Of a stretch of 64,000 nt of DNA, positions 39,761 to 53,189 are shown one piece after another. A program made the translations under genes and the position numbers. The stretch is from Loxodes magnus (Eukaryota > Ciliophora > Karyorelictea > Loxodida > Loxodidae). The number at the start of each line of letters is the position of its first letter. Position 1 is the stretch's first letter. The stretch spans positions 1 through 64,000 of the forward strand of contig CAMPDV010000954.1 in assembly GCA_946699065.1 (NCBI GenBank), written 5' to 3'. The notes under the pieces were generated by a model, which was not told where the DNA came from, made no database searches, and saw nothing but the letters and a program-made list of their open reading frames with translations.

Positions 39761-40904
39761 AAATATATTATTAATAAAAGTATGTAAATTATAGTTAGCT
39801 ATATAATTATTAACATTTAAGATTGCTTAAATGTTTATTGCTTTACAGTTTCATAAACTAACTCATTAATCCAGTTTTAAACTCTAGTTCTTTATAAAAA
39901 AATAGTCCAGAAATTAAAGCTAAGGCCTTTTGTAAAATAGACAAGAACTACTACTAAAGTTTTATCTTGTAATTTCTAACTAACTTAAAGCTTTAAGAAA
40001 CAATATAAAAATAAATTAATTTGTATATAACTCTTCATATACAAATTTTAATTATAAAATAAAGCAATTTAATAAGGGGACTTATAAATAAACTTTTATT
40101 TAGCATTTAAAAAATTAATACTTTAAATTTATTTTATTCACATTCAGATTTAAAATATTTTAAGTAATTATATATAAAAGAAAATTATTAAAGTAAAAAT
40201 ATATAGTATTTGACTGAAATAAAAACTAATAATTGTATAACTAAAATTAAAATATTTAATTTTAATTTTTTTTGTTTTAAAATAGACAAGAAAATTGAGA
40301 TTATGTAATTTAACTTTAAAAGAATATTAAGTAACTTAGGATTAAAAATAAAATAAAAGAGTAACTAAGTTAAAGTTATATTATAATCTTTATTTATCTA
40401 TATTAGAATTTTTGGATGATGGAAGAGGACAAGTTTTACATTATTAGATGAATTCTTTAATTAAAAAAAATAGAAAATGGTTTGATGTCATGAAGAAGAT
40501 CTAGATAGAGATACAAAAAGGATTCTATACAAACTTAATTATGATAATAAGTTTAATTTAACTACTTCTAAATTAATAAGCTTAAATAAAAATATTATAA
40601 GTTAATAATATACAATTACTAAAAGCTATCCATAGGATTATAAATTTAGTGTATAATAAATAAATAATTTATTATTTTTACGTCTTTAGTTAGTTATTCT
40701 AGCAAAATATTTAAATTTAAAATCTCATAATTTAGATAATATTAAGATAACCTCACTATAATAATTAGCTAATGAATAAATAAAAAAGTGATTTTAATAT
40801 TAATTTTGTTTATTAGATGATTAAATAAATAATTATTTATAATATGAATAGTTTATATTTAAAGTTAATTATATTATAAAATATAATAATAATAGATAAA
40901 ATTG
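39761..40904. other. AT-rich DNA, no gene recognised
   Basis: Extremely AT-rich; no motif, RNA or repeat seen. Confidence 0.4.
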
Positions 40905-41285
40905 TTTAGAGGTCTTCTTGGATTTTCACCAATTTCCTTCTTTCCAACCAGAATAGTCTGGTGAATAAAAAGAAAAATTTATTGTTTCATTTCTATTTTT
41001 TCTTGTCTTAAATCTTGTATTTCACTTGTCTCTCCATCCTTCATCCATCTACCTTGCTACTATTCTTTTGGCGCTTGTCTCTTTAATTTGATAAATAGAT
41101 CCTCTCTCAGTAATATGAATTCTTTCTGTCAGTCTCTTAACTCTCTAATTAAATTCATTCTTGAATACATAGAAATTTCTACACTATTTATATTAGTGTC
41201 CTTTTTTCTTGCCGTAATAGTACTTTCTACTCTTCATTATATTCTGATAAATTTTTGGTCTTTTTTAAAGCAATACAGACCTTAA
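40905..41285 (-). mobile_element. ORF1-only retroelement fragment, subfamily Y-like
   Basis: The minus strand reads as a coiled-coil protein with LIRELRDWQKEFILLREDLF, which resembles VTELKEWKESFWEVYDREQ of the ORF1 at 17987, and later EIQDLRQEKIEMKQQI. No zinc knuckle is present. The 3' end (minus sense, about 40965-40908) has GGTGAAAATCC..CTCTAAAC, matching the Y 3' end at 57380-57413. It begins head-to-head with the X element at 41290. It lacks the folded leader, so it is probably 5' truncated. The short plus-strand ORF 41088-41285 is a shadow. Confidence 0.5.
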
Positions 41286-41289
41286 CAGC

Positions 41290-42240
41290 AAAGTTGGAAG
41301 GAAAACCAATTAAAAAATTAATCTATAATTAGAAAGAGGATGAAGAAATCCGGAAGATAAAATTTACTGCTGAAAGTTATTTTAACACTTAATATATTAT
41401 TATGCTGAATTATGATATTTTATTATATATAAAAAAAAAGATGTTAAGCAAGCAGTAGAAAATTGAAGCAAAGAAAGCCAGAAAGCTTGCATAAAAGCAA
41501 ATAGAACATCAAATAAAAGAACTTACCGACCCTGACTCTCCTCCATCGGTAAAAGGAAAGCGCCTTGAAGGGAATACTAAGGAGCAGGAATCTGATACAA
41601 TCGAATCATTGAGCAATCAAATTTGACTTATGAAGAAAAATTTCTAAAAGCAGGATGAGGTAATATTTAATCTCGCGGAAAAGATAAGGGAACTCCTAAA
41701 TACAATCGAAGAACTTAATTAGGAAACAAACTGTTTAAGGAATCAACTGATACAAAGTCAAGTAGTGACTAAAGAACAACTCTGACTATAATCCTAATCT
41801 AGATCTAACAAAGTTGACAGAATGGACATTGAATAAGAATAAAAAACATAGAACTAATAGAATTAATAAGAATTGAAATAAGAATAGAATCTAATAGCTA
41901 GAATAGAAAAGATAGAGAGCCACTTATATCCAGAATTCAAGCCTTAAATCACCAAAAATAGAAGATGCTGGTTCTGCCACTCAAATAACCATTTACTGAA
42001 GACTTGCCAAAGCTTTAAGTAACTAAAGAGAAAGGAAGATCAAAAGACGTGAAGATAACTTACAAGACTATACGTAACTCCATAAGGAGTATTCAAGAAG
42101 AAGATTTCCAACGGAACAAGAAGATTATCATAGTGGTTACCTCCCACTTAAAAAACTTGGTCGTGGTTTCCACCACGTTAAAAAACTGGCAGCGAGAACC
42201 TGGTTTAGATTCCAGGGAACGCAAACTTTTTTTGACTTTT
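41290..42240 (+). mobile_element. ORF1-only retroelement, subfamily X (intact gene)
   Basis: One long ORF (41441-42235) preceded by about 150 bp of AT-rich leader. The tail contains GGTCGTGGTTTCCACCACG and AACCTGGTTTAGATTCCAGG, two hairpins, then GAACGCAAACTTTTT. The same 3' end, decayed, is at 16925-17000 (minus). No endonuclease or reverse transcriptase follows. Confidence 0.6.
41441..42235 (+). CDS. retroelement ORF1 protein: coiled coil plus CCHC zinc knuckle
   Basis: 264 residues from ATG 41441 to TGA 42233, in one frame. The N-terminus is basic (KIEAKKARKLAQKQIEHQIK). An acidic-Pro-Ser linker follows (TDPDSPPSVKGK). Next is a long predicted coiled coil at about 50-115 (DEVIFNLAEKIRELLNTIEE), a Gln-rich stretch, RIEKIESHLYPEFKP, and the knuckle RCWFCHSNNHLLKTC at about 171-185 (C-x2-C-x4-H-x4-C). 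The last 40 residues overlap the 3' hairpins, so translation may really stop earlier. RNA binding is likely from the knuckle. It is related to the decayed element at 16925-17795 and, more distantly, to the Y proteins. The 42049-42285 standard-code ORF is a shadow. Confidence 0.65.
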
Positions 42241-44974
42241 AGTTTACTATATATATATATATATGATATTTTATTATTTTTCTAAGTATTACTTGTCTAG
42301 TAAATTTCCTCACTTCAATTATAAAAAGTTTTAAATTTAAGATCTAGAACATTCTTTACTAATTAACTAATATTAAATAATAGGACTAGCTTATTTATCT
42401 TCAAATCATATAAATTTTTTCTTATTAAGAACTAAAGCTTTAAAGATTAGACTAAAATATATAAATCAAGTTTTATTATTTGAAACCAACTTTATTTATT
42501 ACAATATTTAATTTAGCTTGTATATATAAGGGTTGCTCTATCATAATTAGACTAAATAATTAATTAAATTTGATTTGAGAAATGCTTTAATAGATAACAA
42601 TTGAAAAGCATTATAAAAAATACCTATATGATTCTAATTTAAATTCTCTTAAACATATGGAATTTATCTTTGTATTAATTCATTTTGAAGTCGATATAAG
42701 GTTGAATTTAATGAGTTGACATCAAGATTAAAGTAGTTACCTTCGTGATAGTACTGATATAAGTGAAAATAATGGAGATTTTATTGATTATAATACTTCA
42801 AGAAGATGGAAAATAATTCAAATATTAAAGAAAAGCAAATGCTTACCTTAAAAGCCTTACATAAACGTTTTACATTAGTACTTTAATCTATAGTGTTCTT
42901 TGCCTTATTTAAAACTTTCTTTATTATCTTAGTTTATTAAACTTCTTAAAAATTAACAAGGGAAAGTAAGCATTGATTTACATTGTAAATTAGTTAAGGT
43001 TGATGCATATAACTATGATAATGAAAAAGGAAATGGAGTCATTTATAAGTTGAATTTAAAACAATTAAAAGTTTAAGCTATAAGAAGTTATTATTCTTAT
43101 ATTGAAATTATTAAGTCAAATGCTTAGGTTACCTTATAATGTAGTTATTATAACCAAATTTAAAAATATAAAGCATTTTTATTTAAATTTAAGAAATTAA
43201 GCAATAATGCTGAAAGAGTTGTAGAGATAAAAGCATAACTTTACTATATTAAAAGCTAGAAGTAGTCCTATCATAGTTTTTAACCCATTTATACTTTAAA
43301 AGCTAAAGCTTATTATCAAAAATATTTAACTTTCCCAAATAGTGTTAATATGGGAGTCTGAGTTAATAAGCAAGAGCAAAGATATTAATGAATAAAACAA
43401 GTTCACAGCAAGCGAGTTAAATTAGAAATATAGATCACTATAAACAATTTAGAAATAGTTTAGTCTAATAATTTTCCTTAATTTCAAATGTAGATAGAAT
43501 ATAAAATTAAATATCAAAGCATTTTAGTTTATTATCTCTAATATACAGTCATTTAAGAGAGGTTATTTGAGAAAAATAATTAAGAAAGGTAAAATTATTC
43601 TCTAAATATGAAAGTCATCTAATAAATGTATATTGACTATTAAATTTCCTTTATTGATAATTTATTCACATTAAATTCTCTAAATCAATCTTAAAAATTA
43701 ACTTTCTATAGAAAAATATTATTATTTACAATGTTGTCAGCAATCAAAGAATAGTTACTGTGGAGAGAAAATATCTAATATACTTATTTGAATATTTCTT
43801 TCTTTTATAACTTTCCTTTTATATAAAAAGAGAATGAAATTATTAAATTAAAGTGGTGATTCTATAAAATATTGACTTCATTAAGGTTAATATGAATCAT
43901 ATAGCAAACTTATTAAATAAAAAAAGTATTTCATAACACAGCATAACTCAGGCATTATAATTTGTTTTTAAATTATTTGCTGTGATAAATCAATCAAAAC
44001 TGGAATCTTTTAACAAATATTATTATAAGCTGAATCATAAATTTTGTTTTATTTATTTAAAAGTACTAAGAGATTAAATCTAAAATGAAAATAAATCATA
44101 AAATAATTTTTAGTCCTTAACTGGGACTTATATTTTCTTTATTCAATTATTCTTTTTTATTAAATAAATATTATTAACTAAAAAATTAGATTGCTTACAA
44201 TACCTCCAAATCAAGGCTATTTTCTATTTCTTTCTCTTGTCCCTTGAAATCTGAACTCATATGGATTTATATCTTATCTTTGTATCCAAAAAATTGTTTT
44301 TTTTTTATTTTAAGGAAAAGCTCTGTAGGTAATAATTTTACCTTTTATTTTCAACTTGAAATAATCTAATACTTAGAGATGCTAAGTAAATATAATTGTA
44401 TATGATATTTTCTTTATAGACTTTATATTTAAAGTTTCATAGCTCATAATTGTTTTTATTTGCAGAGAAGAATAAAAGAAGGGTAAAGCTTTTAAGATTA
44501 TTAAAACTTGATTTAAAATAAAAAAATCCTAAACCAATAAAATTTTAGCATTCTCTTTAGTTTAACCTTTCTTTCCTTTTACATTCAAGTTGTATATGAA
44601 AATAGTTAAAAAACACTCTTCTACTTTTATATAAGCTTATCTTAGCTTTTTTGCTGCCAATATTATAAGATTTAGTTTATGGACTTCTAAAGCTTTTCCC
44701 TTAAATTTCTAAATAGTAAAAGCTATTAAAGTGATTTACTTGTATATATCTATTACTTATAGCTTAGTATAATTAATTTACTTATTGATTTGAATGTTTT
44801 CTATAGAAGTATTGATTATGATAATGAAATTGAATATACTTATACTAACTAAACTTCTCTTATCACCTAATTAACTAATACTGTTTAAGAGATTTTAAAA
44901 GTTAGATAGCTTAAGTCATTTAATAAACTAAATTAAATCCATCTATTTATTATTTTATACCTTTATAGTTTAAA
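42241..44974. other. AT-rich DNA with a short (TA)n tract
   Basis: A (TA)n run lies at about 42247-42264, directly after the retroelement. The remainder, up to the beta-helix gene, has no recognisable gene. The last 20 bases (CTTTATAGTTTAAA) are shared with the upstream flank of the inverted pseudogene. Confidence 0.4.
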
Positions 44975-47900
44975 ATGACCTTATCCCTCTAATCCCTTTT
45001 CTTTTTTGCCACTATTTTTGCCTTCTTTCCTGCTTCCAAAGCTCAAGTTTAATAAGTATATGTCACTACACCTGAAATATTCAAAAAGTTAAACATTTCT
45101 AACTAAAATGGAACTGAAGGATATCCATTTACTGATTTATCAGCTGCTATTTACTACTCAAAGGAAAATCAATCAGTATCAATTTTAATATCTCCTCATA
45201 ATCATAAACTTGACTGCTTAAATTAAGCTTATAATGCAAATACCTGTGATATTGTTAGAAACGGATCTAAGTGATAAGGTTCTAAAACAATTACAATGCA
45301 AACATATTAAGAATGTGGAGATAATTAAAAATCAGCAATGTGCTATGAGAAGAATAACACAGCAGTAATATTAGTTTAATATCCTGGGCTGGCAATAAGT
45401 CTGTAGTAAGATCTCTTCATTATCAAAAATCTCATTATTTCAGGAGAATAAATGCCATCATTATGACCAGATTCGTATTAAAATTGATACAACTATCCGT
45501 ACAAAAATTTCATTAAGGTGAATTAATCCAATCTAATCATTTAAGACACAATTTTAAGAGACTTTATAGTAGACTTTTATTTTTAATTGGAAGATGATTT
45601 CTTAACAGAAGAAGAAAAAAGCGAATTAGAATAAAATTAATTAGAATACTTAAGATATCTTGTACTGACAATAAATTCAAACTTAACAATAGTAAATAGC
45701 TCATTAACATACATTTGAGGAAACTCTCTTTTTAGTATTCAAAGCAATTTGATAATAAGAAACTCTCTATTTGAGTATAGTAAGTCATTACAAACTATGC
45801 TTTACTTCTATAATTCATCTTTAATATTATCAAACTCATCATTTACATAAAACAAATGCGATTATGGAGTTTTATATTCTGAAAATTCTAACTAATCTTA
45901 TGTTGAAGGGCTTTTCCAAAATAACTCAGCAATTTAAAAAGGTGGAGTTATTTTTGCGAAAAAGGCAAGAATTGACATATCAAATTGTAAGTTTATTGAC
46001 AATTATGAACAAGATGGAGGAATAATTTTCTTAGAGGATTCAGTATGTAACTATATAGAAAACAGTTAGCTTATTTAAAACTAAAATTAATACAGTGGTG
46101 GAGCAATTTGATTATAGGGAGTTAAAATAAACTTAATATAAAATGTTTAGTTTAAAAAGAATACAGCTTATTAAGGTGCCTCTATTTATAGTTACTATTC
46201 AAATATAAGTTAAATTTAAGATTGTTTGTTTGAAGAGAATCATAGCTAGCAAGGAGATTTGTACTTAGAAAATTCATACATTCAATACATTTAAAATATA
46301 TTAGCTAAGGGAAACTAAGCTGCATAAGAGGGAAGTTTTTTGTATTTGAAGTAATCTTTAATTGACTATATCAGAGATAGTTAATTTTATAATAATAAGG
46401 CTTACTAAAAAGGAGGAGTTATATTTTTTGTTTAGAATAGCATTAGTATAGCATTAGAAAATAACACATTTTATAACAACAGTGCTAAAACAAATAATGG
46501 AGGCTGCATTTATTTGGAAAAATCTGAAATAAAATTAGTTTAAAATAATAAATTTGAACTAAATAAAGCATAAAATGGAAGTGTAATTTATGGCTATGAT
46601 TAGATAACTATTGATTAAATATTTAACTGTTCTTTTACAAATAATAGTGCATAATAAGTAGGAGGTGCTATTTTTATATCTTAAGAGTCTAAGATAACTA
46701 ATATCTCTAATAATCTAGTTTTTAGAAACTAAGGAATAGGCTAGCAATCAAAAGGAGGATTCTTGGCAACATAGAATTCAGAAATCACGCTTATAGAAAG
46801 GAACGTATTTTCTGAAAATGCAGTTATATAGCAAGGAGGAGTATTTTACTTTATAGAAAAGTCAAAAATAGAAACAATAGAAAATAACTAGTTTATTAAA
46901 AACGAAGCTAATAATGGAGGTTCCTTTTATCTTGATGATTCAACGATCAATTTAATTTAAAACAGTTAATTTGGTTCAAATAAGGCTTACAATAGTGGAG
47001 GAGCTTTATTTTCTGGTTATTAGGCTGTTATTGAAGAAATAAAAAATTGTTAATTTGATAATAATACAGCATAACAAAAAGGCGGGGCAATTAATTTGGA
47101 ATCTTCTTTTGTAAACAGAATAGTAAATATAAGTGCTTAAAGTAATCAAGCTAGCTTTGGAAGAGGAGGTTTTATATGTTCGCAAGATTCACAAATTTAG
47201 ATATTGGAAAATAATATTTATAATAATAATGAAGCATAACAAGGAGGAGTCTTCCACTTTGAAAGCTAAATGAATTAATAATTAACAAAATTAGTAAATA
47301 GTTCATTCCAATATAATACAGCTTAGCAAGGAAGTGTTGGTTATTTAAAATCATTGTCTTTAGATATTTAAAAAATAGAAATTTAATATAACAAAGCGAC
47401 TGAATCTGGAAGTCTGTTTATAGAATAAAGCTAAGTTACTATATTAGAAATTTAGGTGTTCAATAATACAGCAGTCAAAGGAGCATTTGTTTATGCTATA
47501 AATTCAAGAATTGATATAGAAAATATTTAAAGTAATAAAAATTATGCTGAAGATAGTGGAGGCTTAATTTACTAAGAAGCTAGCATTCTATCAATTTCCT
47601 ATTTAAAAATACAAAAAAGCTATGCTAAATAAAGTTCTTGCCTTTATTTATCAGCTGAAAATTAAGTAGAAATTAAATGAAGTGATTTTGAAGCGAATGA
47701 AGTTTACGATAATGGAGTAATAATATTTGGAACTTCATCTAATATTAGGATATAATAGAGTAACATAAAAGCTAACTATGCTAAAGTTGGTAATTTATTC
47801 TATTTATTTCAATCATATTTGCAATTATTTGATGTTTAGGTCAATTAAAACTAAGCTAAGAAATCTATTTTTTACTTAAGTTCTTCCAATCTTAACCTAA

Positions 47901-50900
47901 CATTGGTTGGTATGTCTGATAATAATGCTTCTTTAGGAAGTTTAGTAGAAGTATTATTGGGTGATAGTTTATTAATTACTAAATGTGCTATTAAGAATAA
48001 TTTAGTGAATTCAGTGATGAAGATAGTAGAGATTAATTTAATAGCTATAAATGAGACAGAATTTAGGAATAATAAAATAAAATAGCAACTAATAGAAGCT
48101 AAAGATGCTCAAATACAAATATAAGAAAGTTTCTTTATAGTAAACTAAGTTGATAGTGGAGCTTTAATTGAAATCACCAATTAGATCCTTAAACTTGTTA
48201 GTTCTACTTTAATATAGAACTAAGTTAGAGAAGGCTCCTTAATTTCTCTTAAGAACTCTTAAGCTTACTTTTAAAACTCTACCTTTTAAGCAAACACAGC
48301 AACTATAGGCGCTTCTATTTAATCATAGCTTTCTACTTATTAAATAGTTGATTGTAAATTTTTAAATAATGAAGCTTATAAGCAAGGAGGAGTAATAGAA
48401 GCTAACTAAGATACTATCTAGATAAATAAATGCTAGTTCATTGAAAATAAAGCTAAGAATGGAGCAGTCTTATCATTTACTTAAGTATAAGCTATAATAG
48501 AATAAATTAATGCAAGCTATAATAAAGCAGAAATAGGAGGATTTCTTAAGGCAGACTAATCAAACATACAGTTTATTTAATCAACCTTTAATAATAACTA
48601 AGCTAATTAAGGAGCTGTGTTTTTCATCTAACAATCTACTTTAATTTTTAAAGAAATTATGTTCTAGAAAAATATTGCAATAGATAAAGGAGGAGTTGGC
48701 TACATGTTTTAAGATAGTCAATTTATAATGGAAAAATCAAATATTACTCAAAATAAAGCTTTAGATGGAGCTTTCTTATATGCTTAGAACTCTTAATTCA
48801 TAATAATAAACTCAGAAGTTAGTAGCAATACAGCTTATTCTATGGGAATTATTAATTTATGAATTTCAAGCTTATAATAACCAAGTTAACTAGAATAAGT
48901 AAGAATAAGTGATAATGATGGATAATCATCTATAGTATTTGTGTATTAAAGTTAGCTAAAAATACAGAGGATAGTAGTAAGTAAAAATAAAGGACTTAAA
49001 CAGACTTCAGGTATTTTAGGGTAATACTCGAAAATAAGTATAAATGGATCTACTTTTGAAGATCAAAAGGGATACACTGGAGCGTTTATTTATAGTGACC
49101 TTTATTCTGAAATAGAAATAAATAATAGTTGGTTTAGAAATGGAGAAGGAGAATATGAAGGAGGAGCAATTTATGTAAGATAAAGTTAGTTAAGTATGAA
49201 TTAGGTTAGGTTTGAGAATATGAGAGGAGGTAAAGGAGGAGTAATTTATGGGTTTGAATCAAATAGGAGTCTGGAGAAAATAGATTTTGTTAATAGTACT
49301 TCTAGTTATGGAGCAGTAGTTTATGCATAAAAAAGTAGTAAATTATGAATTGAAGATAGTAGAATTGAAGAATTCTAAGATACTGGTTTAGTTATAGAAG
49401 AAAGTGAATTAAATTTAAGTGACGTAAAGTTTGAGAGAGGAGTAAGTAATAATAGTTATGGGTCTGCTATTTATGCATTGAATTCTTAGATGAATATGAG
49501 TAACTGTATTTGTTAAAATTAGAGATCAGTATAAGGTTCTTGTTTTGCTATAGTGAATGATGATCTGAAATATAATTACTTAATTAAGAATAATATCTTT
49601 TAAGATTGTATAGCAACTGAACATGGAGGAGTTGGTTACTGCTTGAATGGTAATATAACTTTTAAGTAAAATGTATTTTAGAATAATAAAATAGATGGTT
49701 AGAAGTAATTTGCTTCTAAAGGTGGAGCATTAAGATTAGTATGTGATAAGAAATAAATTTGTAACTATACATTACAAAATAATTCCTTTATCCATAATTC
49801 TGTTACTACTAATGTAGGGGAAGGAGGAGCTATTTCTTTTCAAGCTACTCTTCCTACTTTTATACCCCATCTCAATACCTCTTCCATATGCACGCTATTT
49901 ATCAATAATTCTGCTTATTATGGAAATCATTTAGCTGCCTTTGGATACCAGTTAAGTAATACCTATATCTCTGATGTATTGGCTCATTGCTAATAGAATA
50001 AGTCTGAAAGATAATTAATAGACTAGTTACCTGGATTTCCTATAGAAGAAAGAAAACTATTCATTACTGATGTTTATGGTTAGCTAGTAAAAACTGATAA
50101 TACTTCTAGTTTGTAAATAGAATCAGTAGATAAAAAATAAGTTACTTTTACAGGTAAAACATTAATATAAGCTGAATTGGGTGTTTTTTATATAAAAGAT
50201 TTAACTATAAATACTAAGCCAGATAGTGATGCAATTTTGTAGTTTAGTACTGATGCAATAGATTTAAAAAACTTACCTTAAAATCTATAAATTTAAAATA
50301 AAATTTAAATAAAAGTTCATTTTTCTAATTGTCTTGTAGGTTAAATATTAGTTAATGGTAAATAGTGTTAGAATTGCTTTTATGGCTAATATTCTTTAAA
50401 TGAAAGTAATGGTTATTGTAAAGGATGTTTTGAAGGTGCAACATGTTATGGAAGTAACTTAATTGCTCCTAATGAAGGATATTGAAGATATAGTTTTAAA
50501 ACAGATAAAGTACATAAATGTCCTAATTCTGAAGCTTGCTTAGGAACTTCCTTAAATAGTTAATATATATAAGATTATCTAGGTAAAACAAACGAAATAT
50601 CAAGATAACAAATGTTAAATGATACCAATATTTAAGGATATTGTGCAGAAGGATATAAGGGAATTTTATGTGATGTATGTGAGGAAGGATGATCTAAAGA
50701 TGGACTCAACAAATGCTAAAAGTGTTAAAATGATAAAAGTAATATAGTTTATGGAATATGTATCATAATGATATTTATATTCTTCATATTATATTTAGTT
50801 AAATCTACTTTATTGTCAGCTAGGAAATAGGATAATCACTTAGGAGTGTATTTCAAAATTCTTTCTAACTATATGTAATTTTCAGCTTTAATACAGAGCT

Positions 50901-52609
50901 TTAAATTTAATTGGCCAGATACTTTTAATAACTTGTTTACATTTAATTAGACTTATATATCAGCTACATCTAATATTGTTAACTTTGAATGTCTTTACTA
51001 AGAAGGTGAGTAGAAATATTACAATAAAGTAACAAGTAGCATCTCTCTTCCTTTTATAATTTTGATTGTTACTTTTCTGATTGTTTTAATATAATCCTTA
51101 AAAAAATGAAAACCTATCAATAAATCTATCTTAATAACAGTAATGAGTGTCTCTTTTTTTCAAACATATACGAGCTTAATACTAACTATTCAAAGTTCTT
51201 TTAGTTGCTACAATATTAATAATGATGTGTTTGTTTTGAATGCTTATACTAAAATTATATGCTGATAAGGAAATCATCTTTAATATATCTTAATAATTGC
51301 TTTGCCAGCATTAATATTATACGGAGTAGCTATTCCTCTCATAATTATCCTTTATTTGCACAAGAATAGAAGATTAATTCGTACTTATAAAATTAAGTCT
51401 TAATTTGGATTTCTAACAATCGGATACAAAGACTAGTTTTATTACTGAGAATTCGTAAAAATATACTAGAAGTTTATAATTTCATCAGTTTTCATCTTTC
51501 TACAAAACACTAATGTAATATTCTAATTCTGATGTCTTACCTCTGTCATATTTGTCTTCATAATGCTTTAGCTAAAGTTTCAGCCTTATGTTAAATATGA
51601 GCTAAATTAGATGGAAAAATATTACTTATTCATCTCTGTTTTCATACTTTATATAGGCATTTATTTTGAGTCAGGTGAAAGTCATATTATTATAGATATG
51701 GTAGTATTTATTCTGCTTGTATTGGCTAATCTTTTCTTCCTAGTTAATCTAATTTATTACATTTTAGCTGAGTTAAGCATCTAGATTCTTAGGAAATCAC
51801 TTAAATGGTATTTTCTTCTTAAATTTTTCAAGAACAAGACTAAGATATTTTATATAATGGAGAATCTAGAAAAAGCAAAGGAAAAAAAGAAATAAAAGAA
51901 TAGTAAGGAAAGCAAAGCTAAACTAATAAGAGCATAATAACTATTATAAGAATAACAAAATTAGATAGTACTCTAAGGCTGAAAAAAATAAAGGAGCAAA
52001 CAATTATATAAGCTATTTGATAATTATGAGGAAGTAGAATTTTTGAGTTTTATAGAGAAAAAATTAATTTCTAATTATAATTTTTCCTAACTATTTTCGC
52101 AGGTTGTAAAGAATAAAAATAATACTGTAGAAAACTACTGAAATCAAAGGATTAATATGTTCTTTTCAGAATAATAAGAATTAGATAACATTCTTGAGGA
52201 AAATTAAGAGGAAGAAAAGATTTAGAATTTGAATCCGTATCAAGATGTACCATCAAATCAAGAAAAGAGTAAATCTTATTTGAAAAGTTAATACTAGAAT
52301 AAATAAAAAAGGACAAATTAATTCTCTCTAAGTATAATAACAGAAGAAATATAAAAAAAAGCTAAAAAAATTAGTTATCAGTAGAAAGGCCAAGATTAAA
52401 CAGCTAAAGATAAATAAAATATTAATTGAAATAGTTAAGATTTATTAGAAAAAAGAATAAAAAATATTGATGAAGACTAAAATCAAAGTTAGAATCTTTC
52501 GTTGGAAATAACTTTGGATGAATAAAATATTTTGGATTAAAAAGATTAAATAAAAAAAATCTTTTTAAAAAAAGTAAAGATTCAAGATAAGGACCAGTCT
52601 CATCTGTGA
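44975..52609 (+). CDS. giant beta-helix surface protein with multi-pass membrane C-terminus
   Basis: 2,544 codons in a single frame, ATG 44975 to TGA 52607. A signal peptide (MTLSLQSLFFFATIFAFF, cleavage likely after PASKA, residue 23) directs it to the secretory pathway. Residues about 80-1800 are short degenerate repeats around N-N-x-A..GG-(A/V/F)-(I/L) and NS.F..N, the pattern of a right-handed parallel beta-helix; I assign the fold from pattern only. A Cys-rich EGF/laminin-like stretch follows at about 1888-1920 (GYCAEGYKGILCDVCEEGW, then KCQKC). Residues about 1927-2275 contain roughly seven hydrophobic segments (for example IMIFIFFILYLVKSTLL). The last 270 residues are charged and Gln-rich, probably cytoplasmic. 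Similar very long beta-helix plus membrane proteins are common in ciliates; their function is unknown. Adhesion or surface recognition is a guess. A truncated inverted copy lies at 34940-37690. An in-frame TGA (about 45271) falls within conserved sequence and must be Trp. Confidence 0.88.
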
Positions 52610-53189
52610 GAAATAAACTTAAAAAAACTTAAAAAACTTAATTATTTAAAATATTAATAAAATAAAAGACTCTTAGAATATTATATAAATATATTTTTAA
52701 TTATATCTATAAATTATATGCAATAGCTTAGTTCTAGTCTTAGGATAACTTCAAATGGATTAATATTCAAATTCCCAAATTATTATTTATTAACCCAAAC
52801 TTTTTTATACATAAAATAATTGTTAGTTTAATTCTTTAATTATTAATATAATATAAATAACTTAGTAAATTTGAATATTGCTCATATAACTTATCTAACT
52901 TTTTAAAATTATAATGAATATATTATTTTAATATCGCTTTATTAACTAAATAAAATTAATTTTAATTTATTAAGCTATTTATTTATATTTTTTGAAAATA
53001 AAACATAAATTATTTTTTATATTTAATTTGTTCTGTTAAAGTTTTATAATTTATAATTTAAACAAAATTAATAAATATTAAATTTATTATTTTATTTTCC
53101 TTTAAAAAATTATGAAAATTGTAAAATTAATTTTAATTTAATTTATAAGGTTATAAAATATTAAATTCAAGGAATATTTGAAAACCATT
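52610..53189. other. AT-rich intergenic DNA
   Basis: 3' flank of the beta-helix gene. Very AT-rich, no feature recognised. Confidence 0.4.

Noticed and set aside
41088-41285. Plus-strand hydrophobic 65-codon ORF
   Set aside because: Antisense to the coiled-coil frame of the minus-strand Y-type fragment.
43240-43960. Long readable frame with protein-like composition
   Set aside because: Two different frames look equally plausible, no motif is recognisable, and open frames are expected when all stop triplets are sense.
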